Source: Reticulascus tulasneorum (Eukaryota; Ascomycota; Sordariomycetes; Glomerellales; Reticulascaceae). Taken from it: a DNA stretch of 64,000 nt. The position numbers and the translations under genes were made by a program. Positions within the stretch are counted from its first letter, which is position 1. Every line of letters begins with the position of its first letter. The stretch spans positions 3,658,001-3,722,000 of the forward strand of contig LSAX01000004.1 in the NCBI GenBank assembly GCA_001557505.1, given 5' to 3'. Below are positions 44,058 to 54,994 of the stretch, piece after piece. The notes under the pieces are model-generated. The model was not told the origin of the DNA, did no database searches, and worked only from the letters and a program-made list of their open reading frames with translations.

Positions 44058-45012
44058 TCACCAAGTTGACCCCTCTATCTTAACAGGTATGTGCAGCAGC
44101 CGGTCTCCAGAGGAGCTTGGTTTGGGGAGCTGTCCGGCACGGATATTGAACTGCAAGGCATAATGCATCAGTCGTGGCTCAGCCAGTGATAAGTCCCTAT
44201 TATTTCTCCATGCAACGAACTGATCCTCCGTGACGCCCTTCTTCAAGTGTTTGTTGTCTTCGTTCTGCTGGCTCACCGTGGTAGCCGCAAGCGGATCTTT
44301 TCGACCGTCGCCGCCTGGCGGATAGTCATGGCCGGTCCAAATCTTGGTTGTCTCGGGTAGACTGAGAAGCTTGCGAACCGACGAGTACAGGTCATTGGCG
44401 TTGCCGCCGGGAAAATCGCATCTGGCCGAGCCGACGTCGTGGTTGAAGAGTGAGTCGCCGCAAAACACGTTGGCTAAGAGCAGTTCGAGATTAATGTCTG
44501 CAGACTTGAAAGAAGCGAGTCAACCTACATCCAATCATGTATCCGAGATGATCCGGTGTATGGCCAGGAAGGTGAAGAGCAGTAGCTCTCAACTCTCCGA
44601 TCTCAAAGACCTCATCATCGCCAAAGAGCCTGTCAAAGGCGCCTATGTACTCCTCGGAACCGATGCCGTATTTCTTTCCAAACCGTTCCTGGACCTCGCC
44701 AATTCGTTTCCCGATGCCAATGTCCGGTCTAGTGCCTTGAGACTCACTCAATTTTGTCTGCAAATATTTGGATGCTGTTAGGTGGTCTGCATGGACATGT
44801 GTCTCCACGATTTTGACTATTATGTAGCCGTGCTCGCGACAGAGGGAAAGCAGACTATCTGCGCTCTCTGTCGAAATAGAGTTCTTGGCGAGATCGAAGT
44901 CCAACACAGAGTCGATGATGATGGCAAGTTTTGTGGCTGGGTCCGCGACCACATACTGCCATGTGCCTGTCTTTGACTCGAACACATCGTGGACCAAAGG
45001 TTCGGTGGACAT
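44058..45012 (-). CDS. metallo-beta-lactamase-fold hydrolase, persulfide dioxygenase (ETHE1) type
   Basis: Two exons, 45012-44529 and 44473-44058, with intron 44474-44528, give 299 residues. Metal-binding motifs of the MBL fold are present: THVHADHL (about residues 71-78), LPGHTPDH, and after the splice FCGDSLF with DVGSARCDF, then GHDYPP. The segment GSARCDF is the signature that separates ETHE1-type persulfide dioxygenases (one Fe, oxidising glutathione persulfide to sulfite) from glyoxalase II. No clear mitochondrial presequence is seen, so it may be cytosolic. The start at 45012 (MSTEPLVHDVFESKTGTWQY) begins at the first beta strand. The reaction is inferred from motifs; detoxification of sulfide or persulfide would be the role. 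Confidence 0.87.
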
Positions 45013-45600
45013 GATGGGGATCTCCTCGATTGTCTCAGCCTGATATCCACCGGAAGCTGGAGATTATGAGCTGTGATCTGTACTGAAGATTGGGACTGAT
45101 CGGGTTTGGACAAGCCCACCCTCTAGCTTTATGTCTAGATGAACTATCTCTCACGTCAGATGTTGTTCAGCTTTTACAGTACATTCCCTCCTGCGACTCG
45201 GCGATAAGGATTAAAAATGGTCCCCGCGGTCGCGGAGAGGTAAGCTTGCTCGGTTATCAGCAACGATCCGGCCGGGGACTCCGGCCGCGTCTATGTTTGA
45301 GAGCCCGACGTCCCCGAGTCTCCAGCCCCACAAGCTAAATTTAGGTCGCCGGTCGCTGGTTCGGCGACGAGTAAACTGCGAAGCCTCAGCACCAGACCTC
45401 GGACTGTGACGACGCTCCAACTGTGGTTTCGGAACTCTGGCGCGTCTCATGCAAGTAATTACTTGGAGCGCTCCGGGTTCCGATTACTAATGATTTGATA
45501 TCTTTCACTCTAATCACTTGTAGTAATGAAGAGAGATAGCGACTCCGTTCGGTAATCAAGACTAGCCTATCCAATTAAACCAAAAAGCATAGTATGGGTA
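45013..45600. other. intergenic with GC-rich dyads
   Basis: Region upstream of the persulfide dioxygenase-type gene and beyond the 3' end of the PhyH gene. It contains the inverted repeats listed separately; no gene. Confidence 0.5.
45269..45287. promoter_or_regulatory. perfect inverted repeat CGGCCGG-N5-CCGGCCG
   Basis: Seven-base arms around GGACT, about 260 bases upstream of the 45012 start codon. Everted or inverted CGG triplets spaced by a few bases are typical targets of Zn(II)2Cys6 regulators. A second dyad follows, GTCGCC at 45345-45350 and GGCGAC at 45363-45368. Binding is inferred. Confidence 0.4.
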
Positions 45601-46590
45601 TCATTTATACGGTTCAACGCCTGCCAACAGCAGCAACTCTTCTGTCAACTCATGCGTCTCCCGAGGTTGTTTTCTACCAAGCGGATCTTTGCCCGCAGCT
45701 CTGATATTTATATGCGGCCAATGAGTCGACCCTTGGAAACCATAAAACAATCCAACCTTCTTTTTTAAATCTTCTGCTGTCGCAAGCCCTGCAGGAGCAT
45801 AGCAGATATAAATGGCGCTTCGAAGATCGCCACCACGAGGCGCAGCATTATAATGAATCGTCCGTGAATCCCAGATAACAAAGTCGCCTGGTTGAAGTTC
45901 CAGTTTCCGGCTTATACAACCTCTCTGTTCGAACCAGGCCAGTTCGGCTTCGGTGAAGTGGGTGAGGTCAAGCTCTTCGTTGGACTTCTGCCGCCCGTTT
46001 ATGGGATCGGCACTGCCTCTAGCTTTGGACATCTTCGCTTTGCCGATGTCACTCGCCCAGAATTCATTCCAAAGAGCTGCACTTCCTTCCATGACAATCA
46101 AACCGCCATCTCTAGGACCGCAAGGTCCGGTGTTCAGCAGGCCCTGAGCGCACAGGAACTCGCGATCCAACGCATGCTGGTCCGTATGCGGCCAAGGCGG
46201 TACCTGTATACCAGACCGAGAGGTCTGAGGCGGCGTAACGTTCATTCCGTCAAAAGAAACGAGTAAAAACGGGGTACTCCACAGTTCCTTGAACGGCTGA
46301 ATGATTCCGGGCTCTAATCTGGCTTCCCACATGAACTTCTCATGCGCCACGCGATGACCGGAGTAGATGCCCTCCTTGAAGTTTGCTGGCACACATTCTT
46401 TCTGCCATGTTTTCTTGTTGCGCCGTGAGAAGCCTAGCCCGAAGTCTTCAATCCAGCTGAGTTGTTTGTTTCGGTAATAAGCCGCCCTCTCGGGTGTGAC
46501 GGCGGACTTGATGATCGCGTATCCGGCGCGTGCAAAGTCGTCCCGCCAGCTGGTGGTTGCAGGTGTGTTTGTGAGAATATTAGCGGCCAT
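45601..46590 (-). CDS. phytanoyl-CoA dioxygenase (PhyH) family oxygenase
   Basis: Fe(II)/2-oxoglutarate-dependent oxygenase of 329 residues in one exon. The iron-binding facial triad is visible: HTDQH gives His135 and Asp137, and TIHYNAAP gives His246. The 2-oxoglutarate anchor is the Arg in DLRSAIYICY (about 257). The N-terminus (FARAGYAIIKSAVTPERAAY) is the usual PhyH start. Fungal relatives act on lipids, alkaloids or meroterpenoids, and the substrate cannot be inferred here. It lies on the same strand as the persulfide dioxygenase-type gene, 588 bases away, but nothing links them functionally. ATG at 46590 fits; no intron is needed. Confidence 0.9.
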   Translation of the reverse strand: MAANILTNTPATTSWRDDFARAGYAIIKSAVTPERAAYYRNKQLSWIEDFGLGFSRRNKKTWQKECVPANFKEGIYSGHRVAHEKFMWEARLEPGIIQPFKELWSTPFLLVSFDGMNVTPPQTSRSGIQVPPWPHTDQHALDREFLCAQGLLNTGPCGPRDGGLIVMEGSAALWNEFWASDIGKAKMSKARGSADPINGRQKSNEELDLTHFTEAELAWFEQRGCISRKLELQPGDFVIWDSRTIHYNAAPRGGDLRSAIYICYAPAGLATAEDLKKKVGLFYGFQGSTHWPHINIRAAGKDPLGRKQPRETHELTEELLLLAGVEPYK

Positions 46591-48945
46591 TCGACAGGAT
46601 GCTTGCGTAAATATTTTAACTAAATTGGTGGAGGATTTGGAGGATGGCTCTGGAGATTGAAATGGCGGTAGCTGTATTATAGAGGATCGAACGGCGCAGA
46701 GATCGATATCGACTGGAATCCAATGCCGACTGCACTACCTGGCCAAAACGTGAAGCAATGTGTTAGAACCAGTATATGACCTTAGTGACTCATGTACGGC
46801 CATGGGTGAGTCATACTCTGCGCACGCAACATCGATTGTGGTCGAGTTCTTGCTCGACATCGTGGCCGCCAAGAGTGGCTGTGCGGGGCAGTTCCCCAGA
46901 ATCAGCCTCGTCGAATGCAAGATTGGGTAAGGTAAGTTGTGTCTTCCACACCAATCGGGGGTCAAATTTCTGCATTCTCCTGTTGTCCAAAGAAGGCTTA
47001 ACCCAAAATCACGTGCGCCACAGTCGAAAGGTGAGAGAATCTCTCGCGATCAGGATTTTACCATTCTTCTTAAGGTAATGGCATCAAAGAACAAGGCGTC
47101 GGATCAGCAACGGCGATTGGCTCGTCTGACCACGCACGAGGGTGTAGCTGGCTGGGTTCTGCTCCTCTGGCCAACAGCTTTGCCCAGGTGGAAGTTACCT
47201 CCAGGCCAATGGAATTGTGAGACAGATCTGGACACCGAGGTCACGCACCAACATCGATGCGGGAAGGGAGGGGTTTTGATGCTCTGTTTGCTATTCGCGA
47301 GCTGGACTGACGACTCCACGAGGAAAGTTTTCGCTAATTCCATAAATCTCTCAGGAAACCATAACACAGTGAGCAATTTGAATCCAAGAATTGGAATCAA
47401 GCCTTGAACCGATTCACATTCTCGTTGGGTGAATTCTACCCACCATTTTCTCAAGAGTCTAGACCGGATGTTCTACCGACCATCCTGGAGGTCCGGAGGT
47501 GGCAAGCGTAGGCTACTAGCCTTCGTGGACTATTGAAATATCCCGAGACTATGCGGCCGCCTCTTACTTTCATGACAGACCCAGAATCCAATCGGTGTGG
47601 GCGGCAGGTCCGAGTTGGACCGCAGGCTTCGGACTACCTTGTTACCCGAGACGCGATTATATCTCAAGAAATGTGCCGAGTCGAATAACTCCAGTACACC
47701 GTTCATCAAGGGCTTTACATCAAAGAGCACCATGCAGCCGGAGGAGAATTCTCAGTATAGGACACTTGGATATATACTGCATTTAGGGTCTTCTTCTCGC
47801 TGCAGTTCCGTGTTGTGCCCTCGAATACTCATGGCTAGTTTCCGTTGCTAGAACCAGAAACATGTCATTTGTCACTGGAAATTGCCACAGCTGTGGGCCG
47901 AGAGTGGTCATTCAAACACAGATCGACGGAAAGGGACGAAGACTAGGGGGGGACGACAAACAGATCCTCCGAGGTGACTTGAGTGGATAGGTGACTGATG
48001 CCGTCTGGATGGTTGCTTGAAGCAAGCCCTGGTATGCAAGTATGGTAAGGCGTGCCCCAGTGTTGCGGCGAGGCTTAAACGAAAGGCAAGCCGAATTTGC
48101 GGCACTTGCTCGAGGAATCGTTGCTGCGGCTCGTCCAAACCTTCATGCCTCCTATCCAGTCTCGTAGAATTGGAACGTGGTGTTCTCGAATGCCATCGAC
48201 CGTCTTCAGAAGAATCTTCATCGTCATAATCATCATCCACAGACATCATTGATTAGGTCTTGGCATATTTAGTCTGGGCTGGTGCTGTTGATCGGATGAA
48301 AAGACTGTCAGACCACTTAGGCAGAGAAGGCGGCGCTCCGCGCGGGACAAGGATCGACGAAGGTCTAGTTCGGCCGACGAGCGAGAGGATCCTTCTCGGA
48401 TTTCACTTGCGTTCGAGCGCTACTACGTTTTGCAAAACAAAGGCATCTACGTACGTATCCAATTACATGGGGGGGGAGGGGGTCTACTCTTCTTATATTT
48501 TATGCTTCAGAAAGAAATGCCAATTTTGCTCGGTTTCCCACACTGCCTATACAAACCGAGTTATACCAGCTGCCGTCCTTGCATCCGTAAATTAAAAAAA
48601 GTATCATCACAGGGGTCCATCATTTCCAAGACCATCACATGCACGCGAAAAGTAGCCAAGCAGCCCAACGCTCCCAGCCAGCACCCCTACCCGCGTTAGG
48701 CTGCTTCCAAGATGGAAACCGAAGGGCTTGGCTTGGCTTCGATTGACAAAAGAGAAAAAGAAAAAGAAAATATCGAATTTTCCTCGGTGATTCCCCGCTT
48801 TCGCCCGGATCCGTTGCGAAGAGGACATGCTGATGGGGAGAGCAGTGGCAATTCATAGGCTCGTGTGGCTCCCACTGTCGGCGGGTTTGATGCGACGAAC
48901 ATCGCCAAGGAATCGCCAAGATAATACGTCGAGCCGAGACGGGAG

Positions 48946-48953
48946 CACGTTTT
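48946..48953 (+). promoter_or_regulatory. CACGTTTT, possible Pho4/NUC-1-type element
   Basis: Matches the second class of Pho4 core (CACGTT followed by T) known from yeast phosphate genes. It lies about 640 bases upstream of pho-4. Weak on its own; relevant because of the CACGTG nearer the gene. Confidence 0.3.
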
Positions 48954-49469
48954 TCATGTAAGTGATCTCATAGGGCGAGGGGGATCCGCCATCTTACTCG
49001 CCATCGGTATTCAATCAGGAAATACCAAGCCTCCCCCCCACCATCATGTCGGTGCCACATTGCGCTAAACCCAGAGAGTTTACAAATCCCGCAATGGAGC
49101 CGCTGCTCGAGACCAATCGTCTACGCGCACGGAGGCTTTGGTTGGACCATCTCCCCCAGCGAGATACAGATTGGTATGGTTGACATGGTACGAGGGGGCG
49201 TGGAGTGGAGGGGATGCGATGGATGGATGCCACCAAGCGGCCCTGCATGCATCTCTGCCACCCAGAACCTTCGTGTGTCCTACCAGGAAGATTGCCATTT
49301 CGCATCAAAATCTTACCTTTGAAAGCAGCTCCCGGCCAAGTCCTGTCTAGCTAGATTAGGCACCGAATCCCAGCCGCAGCTCCTGCTCTTCTCCCTTGGC
49401 GTGGCCCAGATCGTCCAAAGGCGTCGCCGAAGCATTCTCTGCTGTGCCATTCTGGTGCAAAGAGGCGAA

Positions 49470-49475
49470 CACGTG
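49470..49475. promoter_or_regulatory. CACGTG E-box upstream of pho-4 (candidate NUC-1 site)
   Basis: Palindromic bHLH site 116-121 bases before the pho-4 ATG. In Neurospora the phosphate regulator NUC-1 binds CACGTG in the pho-4 promoter. A GATAAG (49483-49488) and a TATA-like GATATTTAAG (49489-49498) follow directly. Confidence 0.6.
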
Positions 49476-49590
49476 CAGCCAAGATAAGATATTTAAGCTT
49501 TGCCAACTCCCATTTCCAAGTATTGGGATTTCCAGAGCTTGGCCAACCCTCCAACTACCGTGTATCCAACCCCCAGTATACCTAGCCAAG

Positions 49591-51609
49591 ATGGTTCTCC
49601 ACGAGTATACCTATGTGTTCGTCATTGGCACGATGTTTGCCATGTTGGAGGCGTACAACAATGGTGCTAGTACGTACTCCCCACCCACCGCCGCCCGCCC
49701 AATGGCTTGCAACGGTGCACATGCACCTAGAGATGCGCTGGAGAAGCTGTGCTGACCGTCCCTTTCTTGCTGCTAGACGATGTTGCCAACGCCTGGGCCA
49801 CTAGCGTTTCGTCGCGATCCGTCACTTACAGACAGGCCATGGTCCTGTGCACCATCTTCGAGTTGACCGGTGCTCTCGCTGTCGGCGCCAGAACTGCCAC
49901 CACCATCAAGAACGGTATCATCCCAGCCAAAGCCTTCGGTGACAATGCCGCCGTTCAGCTTCTCGCCTTCGCATGCGCTTCTGCCGGTGCCTCTATCTGG
50001 GTCATGTGGTGCACAAAGAACTCCGCTCACGTCTCCTCGACCTACTCGCTAGTTTCGTCCATCGCCGGTGTCGGTGTTGCTGCTGTTGGAGCCAGCAAGG
50101 TCGAGTGGGGATGGAACGACGGGTCGGGTCTCGGCGCTATCTTCGCCGGTTTGGCCATGGCCCCTTTCATTTCCGCATGCTTCGCTGCCATCATCTTCAT
50201 GCTTGTCAAGCTTGTGGTTCACAAGCGCAAGAACCCCGTGCCATGGGCTGTATGGACGTCCCCGGGCTTCTTCCTAGTTGCCGGAACTGTTTGCACGCTC
50301 TCCGTCGTATACAAGGGTTCGCCAAGACTCGGCCTCGCCAAGAAGCCCGCTTGGTATATCGCCTCCGTTTGTCTCGGGGTCGGTTTCGGTCTCTTCTTCC
50401 TTTCGGCCATCTTCTTCGTCCCATACGTCCACGCCAAGGTCATCAAGAAGGACTATACGCTTAAGTGGTGGATGATCTTCCAGGGTCCTCTTCTCTTCAA
50501 GCGACCTGCTCCCGCAGATGCCGAGCACGCCTTGGTTCCCAACTATGCCGTTGTTCAGCACAACAACGACTCGGACAATGACTCCGCCGCCCCTGTCAAG
50601 CACACTGATGAGGTTTACCCCGCCGAAAAGAACATTTCCGGTAGCGACGACATCGCCGTACCAGCTGCCCCTACTTCCAACGACGACCGCGAGAAGAATG
50701 CCAGTTCCGTCGAGTACACCCACATCCAGTACCAGCAGCTCCTCCGAGATGCCATGGAGCGTCATCACGCCAACCTCAGGAAGACCAAGGGTCCCCTTGG
50801 CTGGGCCATGCGTGTCCTCCACAGAAATAAGCAAGGCGCTGGCTCCGTCCACGAGACCCAAAACCTCATTGCTTTCGCCAAGCGCGTCCCAGCCATGTTT
50901 GTTGTTGCCCTCCTGTACGGCACGCATTACGATATCCACACTGCTCAGGTCGGCATTGCTGGCTCCCCAGAAGGACGCCGCATGGAGCGTGTATACAGCT
51001 ACGCTCCCAAGTACTCCAATGAAGTTGAGCATCTTTACTCCTTCGTCCAAGTCATAACTGCCTGCACCGCTTCTTTCGCGCACGGAGCCAACGATGTTGG
51101 TAATGCTGTTGGTGTCTGGGCTGGTATGTACGCCGCTTGGTCCACCGGCAAGCCTAGTGCCTCCAAGGCCGATGTCCCTCTGTGGCAGATCGGTACTACG
51201 GCTGCTGTCATCTGCCTCGGTTTCATCACTTACGGTTATAACATCATGAAGGGTAAGTTCTTTCCCAAGCTCTTTGGATTTTGCTTCAGGATAGAAAATG
51301 GTTACTGACTCCGGACATCTAGTTATGGGCAACAAGCTTACCTACCACTCCCCCAGCCGAGGCTCCTCCATGGAGTTGGGCGCTTCTATCACCATCCTCA
51401 TCTTCTCGCAGTATGCGCTCCCCGTCTCTACCTCCATGTGCATCACGGGCGCCACTGTTGGTGTTGGTCTCTGCAATGGTAGCTTCAAGGCCGTCAACTG
51501 GAAGCGAGTCGGTCTCCTGTTCTTCTCCTGGGTTATGACTATTCCCATTGCCGGTCTCATCGGTGGTGGACTTATGGCCCTGGCAGTGAACACTCCTCAC
51601 TGGAATTAA
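49591..51609 (+). CDS. pho-4: phosphate-repressible Na+/phosphate symporter PHO-4 (Pho89 family, PiT)
   Basis: High-affinity plasma-membrane phosphate uptake coupled to Na+. Three exons, 49591-49669, 49777-51252 and 51323-51609, give 613 residues; introns 49670-49776 and 51253-51322 are GT-AG. Both PiT signature repeats are present: NNGANDVANAWATS near residue 23, created across the first splice, and SFAHGANDVGNAVGVW near residue 459. About ten to twelve membrane segments surround a hydrophilic central loop (about 250-390) that is acidic and Asn/Asp-rich. The first exon MVLHEYTYVFVIGTMFAMLE is the conserved N-terminus. A CACGTG box just upstream predicts induction by phosphate starvation. Length is close to Neurospora PHO-4. 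Confidence 0.96.
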
Positions 51610-52963
51610 ACATCATGATATCCTCCCTACCTGCAAAAAGGCTGCAGGTGGACGGCTTAGCTTTCTGCATTTAGACATTTGTACACCTAGTTAATATGCA
51701 CTGCCATAAATTGATATCCAAATTAAACAAACACCAGGGCGCTTCTGAGACGCATGAAACCATTCCTTCTATTTGCCATTAGCCTCTCCTGTGAGACGTA
51801 ACTGACAAAAGGCGGCTCCAAGGGCATCGCCTCGAATGAAATCATGTTCGTCCAAAAGTACTAGACCCGCTCCGCGCTTTTCCCAACGCAAAAAGTCCGA
51901 TATCTCTTTTGGTCACCGAGTAGAGTTGTTCATTGCATTTGACTGCTTCCCTGCTGCTAGCGACTTGAGTCTGGTGTAAGCTTATTAGCGCCTCATGCGT
52001 GGCAGTTTGGAGGGTCTCTTATACGCTTGCATCTACTGTTAGCTCATTTCTTATCTCGACCAGGGGGCCAGTGATCGACTACAAGTTGCGCTACGCCGGG
52101 CGAGTATCTTAACTAAGCGACACGCTCCTTAGTAACACATTAGTATAGGTGGATTCACTCTACACCGAATCTAATGCAGATTGCAATCAGAGGTTGATCC
52201 GCCGGGCAGAATTCGTTACGCTAGGCGACTTACTAAGCCAAAACATGGTGTTGATATGGACAGCTGGACTGAGAAACTAAACATACCTCAATTCTAGGAG
52301 TAGACAAACTCGAACCAATGCTACTAATATCCAAGATGCTCGTATTACTTATTTTGTGGAGTTCTTGGACCTGGAACCGATTTGCGGACTACCTGCGCCA
52401 CTTGTACAAACTCTAAGAAGGGCTGCTGAACCTTTTCGAGATGCATTTCATCCACGTCTTAGACTATTATTGTGTACCTTTCCGATCTAACCGAAACTCA
52501 ATAATTGACTACCTGGCAGTCGGGGAAGCCCCAGATATGTATGAGCTCCCAGAATGCAGCCCCAACGCATTTTGCATTGAAATGGGTATTTTTAGAGTGT
52601 CATTCCCCGGCCCTACTGCACTGATGAAGCCCAAGTCCAGCTATACAAATATAAGTATCCACAATGACTCTTAACGCGCTATCGAAACGTGTCGCCATTG
52701 TTTCCGAGCTATGGGTGCCTGATGCTCCCAGTCCGAATACCTGTGGGTGTTGGGAGACGTCTTCGACGGTATTGCTCTTGTGGCGGCGACCTAAAGTTAT
52801 CATTACTGGCTACCGTATTGACCCCTCACCAAGCCTCGCCAAGCCCGCCACAGCCCCAGTTTTTGAATTTCATTTCCGTCAGCCTCGTCGAAATTTATTT
52901 CTTTACGTGCATCTAGATTCCTTCTTAAAGCTGCTTCTACACGTCTAGAGACGGCCAGCGAAA
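51610..52963. other. intergenic between pho-4 and trm61
   Basis: 1.35 kb, 3' side of pho-4 and promoter of the next gene. No credible coding sequence or RNA gene on either strand. Confidence 0.55.
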
Positions 52964-54496
52964 ATGACCAGGCCTTCGCCATTCCTCGAAGCCGGCCCTC
53001 GATCATCGGCCAATACACTTGCAATCATCCACCTATCCCGCGAAAATCTCGTCCCAGTCATCCTCCAAGCGACAACCAGCGAAGCGGATGGCTACGCTGA
53101 AGGAGCCGTTATCAATACGCGATTCGGCTCTTTTCCCCACTCGACTCTGATAGGTGTGCCATGGGGCTCCCAAATAAGAGCATCTGATGTCGACACCGGC
53201 TCCCGGGGCCGAAAACGAAAGCGGACAGAAGCAGACGAGGGGAGCAATGCCTCCACGCCCGCTCTCGAAGACGCGGACGGAGATAGACATGCGCCGATGA
53301 AAAAGGCTGTGGTTGCATCGAGTGGCTTCATTCATATTCTACAACCTACCCCCGAGCTATGGACTTCGAGTCTGCCCCATCGAACACAGGTCGTCTACAC
53401 ACCGGACTACAGCTACATTCTGCAGAGGATACGAGCCCGCCCTGGTGCTCGACTAATCGAAGCCGGGGCAGGGAGCGGAAGCTTCTCGCATGCCGCAATA
53501 CGAGCGGTATACAATGGCTATCCCGATAACTCGGCGATCAGGAAGGGCAAGGTTTATAGCTACGAGTTCAACGAGGACAGATTTGAAAAGATGAGAGACG
53601 AAATCCACAACCACGGCTTGGAAGGACTGATTGAGCTTACGCATCGCGATGTCTATAATGATGGATTTTTAGTGCATGGGGCAAGCCCAGAGGCTGAAGC
53701 AATATTCCTGGATCTTCCAGCGCCTTGGGAGGCCTTACCGCACCTCTCACGAAGAAAGCCTCTTGCGAAGAATGGCGACAGCACCACGACCGATGATAGC
53801 CAATGGGTATCACCACTGAATCCGAACACCAGCGTCCATATTTGCACCTTTTCTCCCTGCATCGAACAGGTCACTCGCACGATTTCTACTATGAGACAGC
53901 TAGGGTGGGTGGGTATTGAAATGCTCGAGATATCGAACAAGAAGTTCCATGTTAGTCGGGAAAGGGTCGGGCTGGCATTACCAAACGAGCGAGGCAGCCA
54001 GCAAACCCCCTATGATGTGGCAGAGGCAGTAACGAGACTGAGAGCCATCGAGAAACGTGCCCGGAAGTTCCAAACCACGGGGAAATCTACCTCTGCAGTT
54101 GAATCTATGACAGACAGTACGATGGAGGTTGACAGCGCAGTCATAGGGGACGAGAATGGAGTTGGTGCTGCGGATAACGCGGATGCCCCTGCCGCGGGAT
54201 CAGACTCGAAACCTTGGCTGCAAGGACGATTATCTCATCGTGCCGAAGGGGAACTTAGGATGCATACCTCATATCTGGTTTTCGCGATATTGCCTCGCGA
54301 ATGGAGCGAGGAAGATGAGGCTGCTGCGTCGGCAAAATGGCCCTGTGGAGTGGCAGGCAAGGTCGTGGGAGCTTTAGACAAGGCGACCCGAAAGCAGGAG
54401 AAAAGGGATATGTTGGAGGCAAAGCTGAAGGCGAAACTCTTGAAAACTGCGGCGCGTGGCACACGGGCAGATGGTAGTCCTCCACCAGTAGCATAG
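52964..54496 (+). CDS. trm61: tRNA (adenine-58-N1)-methyltransferase catalytic subunit Trm61
   Basis: With Trm6 it makes m1A58 in the T-loop of nuclear-encoded tRNAs, including initiator tRNA. Single exon, 510 residues. The N-terminal substrate-binding region contains a family pattern (INTRFGSFPHSTLIGVPWGS). The SAM-binding motif I is LIEAGAGSGSFSHA (about 164-177), preceded by TQVVYTPDYSYILQRI. Motif IV is AIFLDLPAPWEALPH, followed by ICTFSPCIEQVTRT. A basic insert (GRKRKRTEAD, near 82-91) may be a nuclear localisation signal. A low-complexity insert at about 365-415 interrupts the C-terminal part before the conserved HTSYLVFAILP. The Lys-rich tail is usual in fungi. Confidence 0.95.
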   Translation: MTRPSPFLEAGPRSSANTLAIIHLSRENLVPVILQATTSEADGYAEGAVINTRFGSFPHSTLIGVPWGSQIRASDVDTGSRGRKRKRTEADEGSNASTPALEDADGDRHAPMKKAVVASSGFIHILQPTPELWTSSLPHRTQVVYTPDYSYILQRIRARPGARLIEAGAGSGSFSHAAIRAVYNGYPDNSAIRKGKVYSYEFNEDRFEKMRDEIHNHGLEGLIELTHRDVYNDGFLVHGASPEAEAIFLDLPAPWEALPHLSRRKPLAKNGDSTTTDDSQWVSPLNPNTSVHICTFSPCIEQVTRTISTMRQLGWVGIEMLEISNKKFHVSRERVGLALPNERGSQQTPYDVAEAVTRLRAIEKRARKFQTTGKSTSAVESMTDSTMEVDSAVIGDENGVGAADNADAPAAGSDSKPWLQGRLSHRAEGELRMHTSYLVFAILPREWSEEDEAAASAKWPCGVAGKVVGALDKATRKQEKRDMLEAKLKAKLLKTAARGTRADGSPPPVA

Positions 54497-54994
54497 CATG
54501 GCAATTAGACACGATCATGCATAAGGATTGGATACCTCCTAGGTCTGCTTCTCATGAATTTCCAGCTACATAGCCACAAAGTCTTTGAGGCCAGTTACTT
54601 CATTCTGTCTTCGTGATCTTCCCAGTTTGCGAATAAACAGCCCAGAAGCACGTATCAGGGCCATTTCGAGTAGTTGCTGCGACATCAATGACGCCTGCGA
54701 CACGAAACTGGATACAGTGTTTGGGAATCCCCTGGACGTTTGCATCCTAAATCGATAAGGCCACGACCACCCCGTCAGAAATGAGACGGTACGATACCGG
54801 TATCTAGCAGTCAGACGAGGCTACGGACTGTATTTACACCTTCTATTGTGCTGCAAGCTGTCTAGAGTCCAACCAGTGTATGGTTCTCTTAAGGACCAGG
54901 CTACCTATGGTACTTATGTCTTCGCCGAAGGTATTTACTGACTAATCCTATGCAATTCCTGCCTCAACTGGCAAGAAAGTTTCCATTCGTTTAG
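54497..54994. other. convergent intergenic
   Basis: 3' flanks of trm61 (+) and the GT4 gene (-). Nothing recognised. Confidence 0.55.

Larger units (their letters stand above)
46591..49590. other. 3 kb intergenic region upstream of pho-4
   Basis: Between the PhyH start (-) and the pho-4 start (+). Open frames here (for example an Asp-rich 113-codon frame at 47908-48249 on the minus strand) lack homology I can recognise. Purine-rich A/G runs at 48747-48771. It includes the pho-4 promoter elements listed separately. Confidence 0.5.

Noticed and set aside
47908..48249. 113-codon minus-strand frame with acidic start
   Set aside because: Starts with a genuine ATG and an Asp/Glu run, but the later part is not protein-like; left as unsupported.
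50274..51335. 353-codon minus-strand open frame
   Set aside because: Antisense shadow of pho-4, caused by its third-position C preference; no family resemblance.
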